Below are positions 32,109-40,930 of a DNA stretch of 64,000 bases, one piece after another. A program made the position numbers and the translations under genes. The stretch covers positions 78,429,001 through 78,493,000 of the forward strand of contig NC_088913.1 of NCBI RefSeq assembly GCF_963576675.1. Reading direction: 5' to 3'. The notes under the pieces were generated by a model. The model did not search any database, was not told the origin of the DNA, and saw only the letters and a list, made by a program, of their open reading frames with translations. Position 1 is the stretch's first letter; every line of letters starts with the position of its first letter. The stretch is from Euphorbia lathyris. Its lineage: Eukaryota; Streptophyta; Magnoliopsida; Malpighiales; Euphorbiaceae.

Positions 32109-33902
32109 CTATTCGTTTTTAGGTACCCAATTCTTTTTGGGTCCTTTCTTGTTAGTGTAAACAGGTGCAAAGTCATATTTTAACTTGTGACGACATACAT
32201 TTGTAGTATGGCCACTTTTACCACAAAAGCCACACGTAGTTGCCCTTTTAGGGTGATATTGAGTGTGGTCAGCATTGTTGTCCTGAGCATGCCAGCATAC
32301 CTTGGTAGTATGACCTTTCTTACCACAGAAGTCATATTGGACAGTCTGTTTGTTATGCCAGCACACAGCTTTTGTGTGTCCTTTCTTCCCACAACAGCTA
32401 CTTTGAGTACACTGTTTATGCTGACCAGTACCTGAGTACTCAGCATGGGGTTTATTCTTAGTTGAACCTTTTATTTGGTTCTGTAAAGTTGTGACATCCT
32501 TTCTAAGTTTCTTTGACTCAGTTTGAACCTCCGTGACAAACTCATGTATGATTTGCATGTTGGTATGTAAGTCAGAGTTGTCCTGGAGGAGATATCGGAG
32601 GTCACTCAGCTTGACCTCTTCAATCTCGTCACACCGCCTGCTGAGTGCTTTAATCTTTTTGTTACACTTCTTAGTTAGTGTATATAAGTCACTCAAGGCA
32701 TTTACCATTTCGTTTCTAAGCAAAAGTAAGGATGTTACCTCATTGTTGTTTTCCTCCTGCTCGAAATCTTCAGAGAGGTCAGCTTGCTCAGATTGGGATT
32801 GGTCAGCTCCATCATCTGCCATGAAACATATGTTGGCGATTTCATTTTGCTCAGCTTCAGATGATGTTGACACATCATTGTCACTCCATGTGGCTACCAT
32901 AGCCTTTTTGCTTCCCTTCTTCTCCTTTTTGAGGTTGGGACAGCTTGACTTGATGTGCCCAGTTTGATGACACTCAAAACATGTGACAGACTTCGAGCTG
33001 TCCTTCTTGTACTTGTCACTTGACTCGGCTTTATACTTGTCATTTCTTCTAAATGACCTTTTGCCGTTTCTATCATTCCTCCTGAACAGCTTCTTCATCT
33101 TTCTGGTGAACATGGCTATTTCCTCATCATCAGTTGACTCAGCTTCAGTCGAGTCAGCTTTCATGACAAGTGACTTTTGTTTCTTATCTTCTGATTTTTC
33201 TTTCTCTTTAGCTTCAAAGTTTTTCATAGAGATTTCATGGGTCAGCAAGGATCCGATCAGCTCATCATATTTATAGGTAGTCAAGTCTTGAGCTTCTTCT
33301 ACAGCTGTTTTCTTTGCTTGCCAGCTCTTAGGCAGACTTATCAGGATTTTCTTCACCTGTTCCTCTTCAGTGAAGTTCTTTCCAAGCCTTTTTAGCTCGT
33401 TTATAATATTTGTGAACCTTGCGTTCATTTCTGAGATGTCTTCATTCTCATTCATCTCAAACAGCTCGTAGAGTCTCATATGTTGATTGACTTTAGACTC
33501 CTTAACTTTGCTTGTGCCTTCATAGGTTACTTCAAGCTTCTTCCAAATCTCCTGTGCTGACTCACAACCTGAAATCTTATTGTATTCTGCAGCATCTAAC
33601 GCACAGTGAAGCATGTTTATAGCCGAAGCATTATTTTGTAATTTTCTGAGGTCATCCTCTGTCCACTCAGCCTCACTTTTAACAATTTTCTCATTGTTAA
33701 CAGTTTTGTATGGCACATGTGGACCTTGAACAATTGCAAGCCATGCACTCATGTTTGTGGCTTGAATAAAATTCTTCATCTTATTCTTCCAGAATGTATA
33801 ATTTGACCCAAAGAATAGGGGAGGTCTAGTGATTGATAATCCCTCAGGGAGTATCTGTGTTGTTTGGTTTCCTGGAAGGAACCGAGTGCTATTCTCACCC
33901 AT
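32109..33902 (-). CDS. Gag of SIRE-C, open reading frame intact
   Basis: 597 residues from ATG 33902 (MGENSTRFLPG) to the conserved UAG. The architecture is the same as B gag: UBN2-like capsid region, knuckle CFECHQTGHIKSSC, acidic segment, then three C-terminal knuckles. One of these reads YDFCGKKGHTTKVC, so its first Cys is lost to Tyr. The frame is intact although pol in the same element is destroyed. It may still give protein, but there is no evidence of expression. Confidence 0.85.
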   Translation of the reverse strand: MGENSTRFLPGNQTTQILPEGLSITRPPLFFGSNYTFWKNKMKNFIQATNMSAWLAIVQGPHVPYKTVNNEKIVKSEAEWTEDDLRKLQNNASAINMLHCALDAAEYNKISGCESAQEIWKKLEVTYEGTSKVKESKVNQHMRLYELFEMNENEDISEMNARFTNIINELKRLGKNFTEEEQVKKILISLPKSWQAKKTAVEEAQDLTTYKYDELIGSLLTHEISMKNFEAKEKEKSEDKKQKSLVMKADSTEAESTDDEEIAMFTRKMKKLFRRNDRNGKRSFRRNDKYKAESSDKYKKDSSKSVTCFECHQTGHIKSSCPNLKKEKKGSKKAMVATWSDNDVSTSSEAEQNEIANICFMADDGADQSQSEQADLSEDFEQEENNNEVTSLLLLRNEMVNALSDLYTLTKKCNKKIKALSRRCDEIEEVKLSDLRYLLQDNSDLHTNMQIIHEFVTEVQTESKKLRKDVTTLQNQIKGSTKNKPHAEYSGTGQHKQCTQSSCCGKKGHTKAVCWHNKQTVQYDFCGKKGHTTKVCWHAQDNNADHTQYHPKRATTCGFCGKSGHTTNVCRHKLKYDFAPVYTNKKGPKKNWVPKNE

Positions 33903-33949
33903 TTTTAGGGATCAGCTCAAGATTGTTAAATCTTTGAGTATTGAGCTTT

Positions 33950-33962
33950 GGCTCTGATACCA
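33950..33962 (-). other. Primer-binding site of SIRE-C
   Basis: TGGTATCAGAGCC on the minus strand, complementary to initiator tRNA-Met, 2 nt from the LTR. Confidence 0.92.
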
Positions 33963-33964
33963 CT

Positions 33965-34738
33965 TGTTGGTCCCTAGTAATTAGTTCCAAAGGGGGGGGG
34001 GGTTTAGGAACTAATATAACTTTTTCGCGTTCAATTCTGAGATGACAAGAAGTTATTTTAGGAGTTTCTTAACTCAGCTTTTGGTCAACTTGGTGAGATA
34101 TGTTTTAAGACAGCTTTAGTCAGATGTTGACTAAAGGTATTTTCTTGTAAGTTAGGAATTGATACTCTTGGAGGTCAGCTTCTTACTCAGCACCACTTAT
34201 TTACTCAAGGTCAGTTTTGGCAATTTATATGTTGAGTAAATAAAGCAAACAACACATGCAATATAAGAGAGAGTTTAGAGATTACTCAGTATCACTTATC
34301 CTGGTTCGGCCTCTCTGCCTACGTCCAGTCCCTAGAGTCCTCCGGGCTTTTTGAATCCAATACTGAGCTCTTTAACGGTAGAGCACAAACCAATTACAAG
34401 GCGGTAGATCACTCAGCTTCATTCGTTATCTCCGAATGTTCTACTTCCAAGTTGAGTTCCTTTTTAGTCAGCTTCGTTCTGGCGACTTTGAAGGAAGCTC
34501 CTGATGCTAAGTTTTACTCCACTCAGCTTCTCATACTTTCATGCTGAGTTCCGTTTAACTCAGCTTTGGCTTATGTTGACTTCTGACCTGTCTTACTTTA
34601 TATATATATATATATATATATTTGCACTCAATATTGAATAAACACATTAGTACAATTAAATCAAAGCATTTAATTTAATTGCCTCTTAATCATGGATGAT
34701 TTTGTCAAATCAAAATCTTGTGGAAAGGTGTTTCAACA
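33965..34738 (-). repeat. 5' LTR of SIRE-C, internally deleted (774 bp)
   Basis: Ends match the other LTRs (TGTTGGTCCC...TTTCAACA), but about 620 bp are missing at about 34403-34410 compared with the LTR of A. The sequence jumps from the CAATTACAAGG block to the CACTCAGCTTC block. Confidence 0.92.
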
Positions 34739-34782
34739 TGTGTCATATTGGATTAATTCTGCAGTCTCCCCTCAAATTTCAG

Positions 34783-35523
34783 GTTATATCAAATCTTTCA
34801 GCAGCCACTGATCCCCTGTTCTATTTGGAATCTTGGGGACGTTTCCCAAAGGAGATGAACCGCCTATTCAAATTGATAGCAGATAGTAAGGTGAGAATCT
34901 CCATTTACTCATCTTAAATTGCTTTAGAATCTGAAGTTTTACATTGCAAAATGTATGACAATCTTATAAACTTTTGTCTAAGATGTATTCTTGTAATGGT
35001 CCTTGTTTAACATTCATATTTGCTTATGCAGAGAGAGGGAGTGTTTTTCATAAGTAGAGATGTTCATTTTGGAGAAATCTCACTATATAACTGTGCAACA
35101 GGATATCCACTCTATGATGTAACCTCAAGTGGACTTACTCAAGCTGTTGAAAAAACAATACCCTCATCGCTGAAATTCATAGTGAGATTTGTAGCTTGGT
35201 TGACACCAACTACAATGAGAGTAATGAACCAAAATTGTAGATTCAAGTCATGTACATATGGTGAGTAATGAACCAACTGAACTTTGGATCGATTGAAATA
35301 GACTGGAGAGCAAGTCCAGTGACCTTGAACCTTGAAGTTAGAGACATGAATGGACACCTTGTCAACAGGGTAAAGTTCCCATTGTTGGAGTTGCAATCGC
35401 ATAGCATGAACTCCACGGAATCCATCAAAGTAGGAAAATATCGAAGATACTGCTCCCTTGAAGTGAATTTACCATGGATAGACAGATATCGCCTAGCAAT
35501 TTTATTATATGTTGCTGTTTCAG
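34783..35523 (+). pseudogene. 3' fragment of a PhoD-like (metallophosphoesterase) protein gene
   Basis: Exon 34783-34890 (between AG and GTGAG) encodes DPLFYLESWGRFPKEMNRLF. Exon 35032-35261 encodes the metallophosphoesterase block DVHFGEISLYNCATGYPLYD and VRFVAWLTPTTMRVMNQNCR. The third part, up to 35523, encodes FGSIEIDWRASPVTLNLEVR and the C-terminal hydrophobic segment IDRYRLAILLYVAVSG. This is the C-terminal half of the plant PhoD-like phosphatase family. Defects: the SGDVH metal-site word reads SRDVH, and the frame is broken with stops at about 35262-35270, where an intron seems to be missing. No N-terminal half is present. Without SIRE-C this fragment lies about 300 bp after the WDR70 piece, same strand. 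Confidence 0.75.
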
Positions 35524-36395
35524 GTATGCCTTTTTGATAAATGCAGCAGCATTATTTTAAACTGAATCCTGCATGAACTCTTCCGTTGGCTGAACTGAAA
35601 TTTTTTTGCTGCTCTCTGTTTTGCACATTAAAAAGCTAAACCAAGGATAGCAAACGAGAATAACATTCAAATTGGCATGACCGTGTGTATGGACTGATAA
35701 AAAGCGAACATGTACCTATAATGAATTTTATTTTAAAAGTATTTTGATTATGCAGCAGTATCAGATTGGCAATATGGAGATGTTAAGTAATGTAGAAAAA
35801 GAAATATGTTTGTTTTTTTCCGTTGCGATGTAATGATTTATTAGGCCATTGTTTACAGAGCGCAGATTGTGTCGTTTGGTATGAATCAGATCAGATTAGT
35901 TATGTAGATCATGTTATCATGTCAAGAATTATTGTGTTGTGTCATATCAATCGGGTCGGATTAGTTCTGCAAAAAAACAGGGCTAGTTCTGTAACAGAAC
36001 ATGTCATGTTCTGTTATAGAGCTGATAATAAATTCTAGACTGGTATACCAGTCCAAAACATGTTAACCTTGACCATGGAAAATGTATGAAGCATTATGTA
36101 GACATGTATTAGATAAGTCTCCAACGGTTAGATGCTTTTGCTTATGTATGAAGCATTATGTAGACATGTTAACCTTGACCATGAAAAATAGGGAGTCGAT
36201 TGTGAGCCACATTTTGTCCCTTACTTCTTGTTCGTCTGATTCTGCAGTCCCTCTCTTTTGAAGAGATGTGGCTGTTCAGACAGTTGTTAATGGATTCTTG
36301 GAAATGTACTGTGCATTCGTATTGCTCTTTGACTTGTTATATTCTTCTTTCTGAATTAATTTTGTGAATACAATGTTGTTTCTCATTGAATGTAG
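35524..36395 (+). other. Unassigned sequence, probably intron or 3' region of captured fragments
   Basis: No accepted ORF. Contains a perfect 16-bp palindrome, GACTGGTATACCAGTC (36038-36053), and a local duplication: the words CATGTTAACCTTGACCATG and TATGAAGCATTATGTAGACA each occur twice within 36056-36190. Confidence 0.5.
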
Positions 36396-36631
36396 GGATA
36401 ACTATCCCTCAAGCGTTGTTCTTGACAAGATCAACATTTTTCGGCCAGACAGAGTTTTCATGGTGATAATATGATTCTATGTACTAAATTTTTATAATTT
36501 GATATTGCTCAAATATCCCTTTGATTTCTTGTTCATTTCATGCAATCATGCAGATTCTGATGGAAATGCATTATAAAATAGCAGCAGCAGTTCATCACAG
36601 GCATAGATGTCATAAGTTGGCTGGGATTAAG
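36396..36631 (+). pseudogene. Two putative exons of an unidentified captured gene
   Basis: A 67-nt open block at 36396-36462 lies between AG and GTGATA, and a 78-nt open block at 36554-36631 between GCAG and GTGCTT. They are separated by a 91-bp AT-rich intron-like stretch, and the reading phase is continuous across it. They encode NYPSSVVLDKINIFRPDRVF and MEMHYKIAAAVHHRHRCHKL. I do not recognise the family. Same orientation as the three identified fragments, so probably a fourth captured piece. Confidence 0.35.
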
Positions 36632-36773
36632 GTGCTTATAGATATTCTTAGACATAGAGCTGTTGTTTCAAGCACTTATATCACTTATAACACAATATTG
36701 TTTACTCATCACTTGAACCTTATATAGGAGACCAAGGTAATATCGAGTGACTCAAAATTATTTGTATATCTTT

Positions 36774-36818
36774 AGACCTACTACACCTTGCTATAGCCCT
36801 AGAGTTGGTCACCTCTAG
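36774..36818 (+). pseudogene. Decayed CEP peptide gene, 3' end only (unit 1)
   Basis: Reads R-P-T-T-P-C-Y-S-P-R-V-G-H-L then TAG, followed by the same ACTATATCTTATT 3' sequence as the intact CEP gene 0.6 kb downstream. The preceding frame is lost. The SPRVGH variant is shared with the decayed copy at 47237. Confidence 0.7.
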
Positions 36819-37277
36819 ACTATATCTTATTTTTCTTTAAATAAATTAAGTTTATAATGTAAAGCTCACAAAAAAAAATTTCGAAATAAATGAAGTTAGT
36901 GAACTTTGTGTAACAAATAGTAAATCTTTGGCTAAAAAAAATGATAAAAAGGAAATCATTGGTTTTGTATTGTGGTGAAACTTAGAAAATTTTCAAAAGG
37001 AAGGAAAATCTGTTTCATTAATTTTAAGATATAAAAGAAGATATCATTCTTTTTGTTTTCTTCTTAAACATTGCAAAATTACAAAACAAATGAAATCCTC
37101 TTTTGCTGTTTTCTTCAGAATTCACATGCAATCTTTTTTATGTCTTAGGGTTTAAGCATCCATATGTGCCTCTGTTTCTCTATAAATACCAATAAGGTAG
37201 CCTCCTCTTTCTTCACTCTTCCTTCTTCAATATCATTTCCCTCTAAAAATTTCTACTCATTCTTTCTTTCTTCCAAA
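36819..37277 (+). promoter_or_regulatory. Upstream region of CEP gene 1, with TATA box
   Basis: AT-rich 459-bp interval between the decayed copy and the gene. TATAAATA at 37181-37188 lies 90 bp before the ATG, and a CT-rich leader (CCTCCTCTTTCTTCACTC) follows. The interval is duplicated before the other two CEP copies. Confidence 0.6.
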
Positions 37278-37508
37278 ATGGCGAAAGTGAATGCATTATT
37301 CATTGTTTTAATGTTGATGATATTTGGGAGAGTTTTGGATGGCAAAGATTGCATCAATCCACCTGTAGCTGTATCAATATCAAACCCAGATGCAATTTAT
37401 CCACCTGCAACATCAGTACTTCCAGATGCTAAAGAGGAGCCTCGAGATCATTTGTATGCCATGAGGCCTACTACACCTGGCCACAGTCCTGGAGTTGGCC
37501 ACCGCTAG
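37278..37508 (+). CDS. CEP peptide hormone precursor (C-TERMINALLY ENCODED PEPTIDE), copy 1
   Basis: 76 residues from ATG 37278 (MAKVNALFIVLMLMIF). An upstream in-frame ATG at 37164 precedes the TATA box and was not chosen. There is a hydrophobic N-terminal signal segment, a variable middle, and the C-terminal CEP domain AMRPTTPGHSPGVGH followed by one Arg and the stop. CEP peptides are cut from such precursors, hydroxylated on prolines, secreted, and sensed by leucine-rich-repeat receptor kinases in root and nitrogen signalling. Compared with copy 3 the residues QSTN just after the signal core are missing (a 12-nt in-frame deletion), which may alter signal-peptide cleavage. The peptide domain itself fits the family consensus. 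Confidence 0.85.
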   Translation: MAKVNALFIVLMLMIFGRVLDGKDCINPPVAVSISNPDAIYPPATSVLPDAKEEPRDHLYAMRPTTPGHSPGVGHR

Positions 37509-38027
37509 ACTATATCTTATTTCTCTTGAAATAAATTAAATTTATAATGTAATGCATATTTTAAATAAAATGAAAATTTTCATTGCGAGTTTACTTTAAT
37601 TGTGTTTGATCATCTAGCTAGCCAATATTAGCTTGACTTGGATTATGATAACAGTGCTGCAACAAAAATTCATTTAAGTGAAAAATAATTAATTGAAAAA
37701 CAATAATGATTGAATTTGGTCCATTAAATACTTAATAGCAGGTATAAAGAAGAATTCTTGAAATATGAACTTCAATTCTCACACTACATTGATCTAATAT
37801 AGAGAAATGCAACACTTACTTGCAAGTTTTATGTTTTTTAAAATTCAATCATAAAAATTAAGTAAATTGAATTTCACCTAACTAAAATTGCTAAAAAAAA
37901 CCAAAACTTCTTACTAAAACTCAATTAATTCATGTTCTTGACAAAGTAATCATTATTTCGTTTGTTTTTACCATCAGATCAATTTTACATTCACCATTTA
38001 ATGGTAAAAACAAACCAAATAATGGTT
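37509..38027 (+). other. 3' flank of CEP gene 1, duplicated in unit 2
   Basis: AT-rich, no ORF accepted. Nearly the same sequence follows the second CEP copy from 49625. Contains the 3' end of the transcript region (ATATCTTATTTC, AATAAATTAAA). Confidence 0.6.
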
Positions 38028-39170
38028 TTTTTTTATAGAAATTGGGACGAGATAGAACTTGGGCAGGGTGAGCACCTGAGACCCAAGTACTGACAAACCC
38101 ACAATATATTAAAAAAGAAAAAATGGGTGTTTGAACAAGAGAAGAAGAAAGAGAACAAACAAGAAGAAGGGGGAAGGAGAAAAGTTTAGGAAAGGTCAAG
38201 AAAAACGTAAGTGAGAAATATTACAAATGTCATCATTGATGAACCTGTGGCAAAAAGCAGGAGCTGAAGGCCACCAATTGATCACTGAGGAAGAGACTCC
38301 AAACTTTGTCAATGCATCAGCAACTCTATTTCCTTCCCTAAAGATGTGTGTAAAAAGAATGTTCATCCTAGAGTAAATGCAACCACTCTTGACGAATACT
38401 CTAAGGAACATCCATGGAACGATGTCGAAACAGATTAACTACGTACATGGAGCCTGACTCAACCCAAAGCTGATGCCAATCTTTCTCCCAAGCAAGTTCA
38501 ATTGCGAAAATAGTGGCTCTCAATTCCACCAAATAAGCAAAAGAAGGAGGGGTAGAAAAGGCAAAACAACCTTTGGGAAAGCCACGATAGTTGCGAAAAA
38601 TGCCTCCCGCTCCTGCCTCACCAGGAGTGCCAAAAGCAGAGCCGTCCACATTGACTTTAACCCAGCCCGGAGGAGGTTCAAGCTAAAGGACCGGAATAAT
38701 GTTGGGAGCAGGAGGCGGCCTAGGAGAAGCCAGAAGGCGGGATAAGATAGCAGCATCTCTCCGAGAAGAGCAAAAACCTTTAGAAGTGGCCAAGGACTCT
38801 CGAATCATTCAAAAGAGGGTGACCTTCGAGTGCTGAATAGAAGGAGAAACTTCCTTAAAGATTACTTCATTCCTGCAATGCCAGATTAACCAGATGCAAG
38901 TGACAGTGGCAACACGCCAGATCATCAACACCTGAGAGCTAAAATGAATGCTACGAAGTGTGCTGAAGAAGTGGATGAATTGGGAATGACGAGGCAAAGA
39001 GCAGTCAAAATGAATCTCAATGGTCCTCCAAAGAGAATCTTCAAAAGAACAGCTAATGAATAAGTGGTTAATGGACTCAGCATCCCTACCACATAGAGCA
39101 CAACGAGAGACAATGGAGAATTCAAGACGTTGCAGCACTTTGTTAAAAACAAAGTAATAGAAAACACCTT
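38028..39170 (-). mobile_element. LINE fragment 1 (zinc-binding RVT end and RNase H), 3' part
   Basis: Minus-strand remains of an L1-type LINE. 39138-38809 encodes the zf-RVT region with CALCGRDAESINHLFISCSF and IWHCRNEVIF. 38649-38401 and 38411-38196 encode RNase H (MDGSAFGTPGEAGAGGIF, ELRATIFAIELAW, HIFREGNRVADALTKFG). Frameshifts separate them. A T-run at about 38028 is the poly(A) end. Unit 2 lacks this insertion, so it came after the duplication or was lost there. Confidence 0.75.
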
Positions 39171-40262
39171 AATTTTTTTTTGGTAGGGAGAAAACACCTT
39201 AATTAATATATTGTTACTAGTATTATATTTTTTTCCAGCTTAGTACATCTAAAGTCCTAAACTTCGCTGAAAAGATCAATTTTCCCTCGAACTAGCTTAA
39301 ACTTATATTATTAATCTTCCTAAGTCCACATGGGAGAGTAAGAGGGAATTTTTGAAAATTGAAGTATATATGAATTTACTAAAGACCATGTGATAATAAA
39401 TCAGTGTAAGTAAGTTTAAGGATGGATAGATCATTTTAAACAATTTCACATGGTTAATATATCACTTTAAGAAATTTCAACGAACTAAAAGGATACTATG
39501 TACGTAAGGGGCCAATTAGTTTTCTATACCATGTTCAATGGGCTTCTAATGTGTTTAGCCCATTATTTATTGCAAATGGATAAGGTACAAAAAATATCTT
39601 TATTATTAACAATAAAAAACAATTTAACTCTAATATTATAAATGGTACAATTGAGACCCTAGCATTAATCATGGCAACATGTGACTGTACCCGCAAATCT
39701 CAACACTTTCCAACCCTAATGGTATTAAAATTGTGTAAAAGAATTTGGGATGAGAATGAGATAAAAAAATATTACTAGTGACAAGTATGAAATAACACCT
39801 CCTGTTACATCCATTTTATATCAAAATGAAGATTGTCATTATACGAAAAAGAACCATTTATTTTTAATGTGTTTTATTTATTGATTATTTGAATAATTTA
39901 GAATTTTTTTTTAGTTTTTGGATGGTTTATTAAATGTATGTTTCTTAAATTTGTAATTTATTTGTTTTTGTTGGTGATATTTTCGAAATATCTCAATTTT
40001 CAACCTTGATATACGCTTCTGTAAGCTAAAGAGTGGTAAAAATAATGCGGGCATGCTAGAGAAGCTAGTTCTGGAAGGGTAAAACGGTAATTGGATAAAA
40101 TAAATGCGGCTACGACTTGAATTCTAAACGAAAAACGATTGATGAATGTTATAAGGACTAAAAATGAAAACAACAGTCTTGGGTACGGACGTTGCTTGAC
40201 AGATGGGTCGGAAAACAATTGTTTAAAATACGGTACCCAAAACAAAAGCAATAAAAGCAACG
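39171..40262 (+). other. Non-coding block of CEP unit 1, duplicated in unit 2
   Basis: AT-rich sequence that aligns with 50150-50288 plus 55889-56900 and 58837-59060 of unit 2. No gene. Serves as the empty site for gypsy 2 (near 39333), the Tourist-like MITE (CCAACCCTAATGG at about 39713) and the deleted copia element (about 39965). Confidence 0.75.
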
Positions 40263-40420
40263 CATTTTTTATTGGAAGTGAGGAGGGAGACAAAAGATAG
40301 GATATCCCAACTATGTTGTCACCCTCTAAAAACTCTTATCCGGACCCAATTTATTAAAGAAAGGAAGGAAAACATTCATACAAGAGCTAAACAAAGCAAA
40401 GCACGAAATTAATTAAAACG

Positions 40421-40930
40421 TGATACAGATTGAAAGCGATAAATGAAGGTTTTAATCGTAAACCAACAAAGAGGTTCTTCTCTAGCTAAACTAGAAGGAG
40501 TGAATCCCAATAAACAAGGTATAAACCTTAGGTTCTCAAAGAGAATGATTTTGATTGATAAAAGTTAGTTCATCCTTACAAAAATGAGGGTTTAAATACA
40601 TCCTCCTAATGATAATAAAAGACAAGGACTACCCCTTACTAGGGTTTCAATAAGGCTATCCGTAAAGGGTAAAATAGGTGATACGCCCCGACAATCAGTA
40701 CAATGGTACATGTACAGATTGTCAGGGTTGTTGGTGAATTACTTCGGGAGGAAGTAAACCGAGATCCACCCAGGGGGTAGATGTTGATTCGCCTCCTTGT
40801 GTACTCCTAGATCCGCCCCGCTCGTATGTCGTGGGGATCCGCCCTCCTAGGTACAACCTCCGTGGGTCTGATGCCTGAGGATCCGCCAGAGCGCGTGTGA
40901 TCAGCGATCCCAGTTAGGATGTCCGCATCA
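40421..40930 (-). repeat. 3' LTR of gypsy 1 (510 bp)
   Basis: Plus-strand ends TGATACAG...CCGCATCA. The sense-strand polypurine tract AAAGAAGGAGAGAA lies at 40931-40944 and is part of the pol coding sequence. Confidence 0.93.

Larger units (their letters stand above)
12522..34738 (-). mobile_element. SIRE-type copia element C, with element B nested in its 3' LTR
   Basis: Minus-strand element: 5' LTR 33965-34738, PBS, gag, UAG, pol, ORF3, polypurine tract, and 3' LTR 12522-13360 plus 24956-25509. Both outer flanks are the 5-bp duplication TGTGT (12517-12521 and 34739-34743). Without B the element is about 10.6 kb. Gag is intact, pol has several stops and one large deletion, ORF3 has one stop, and the 5' LTR has lost about 620 bp. 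C interrupted the captured-gene block between the WDR70 and phosphatase pieces. Confidence 0.92.

Noticed and set aside
10216..36690. Helitron as the proven carrier of the captured genes
   Set aside because: Same-strand fragments would fit, but I found no CTRRT end with a hairpin and no defined 5' TC end; the only terminus seen is CACTA-type, so the carrier is left open.
37164..37277. Upstream ATG adding 38 residues to CEP 1
   Set aside because: It lies before the TATA box and would bury the hydrophobic signal segment; the ATG at 37278 is shared by all three copies.
40000..40293. Minus-strand ORF with a similar counterpart at 58732-59064
   Set aside because: The similarity follows from segmental duplication of non-coding DNA; length, start and composition differ and no domain is seen.
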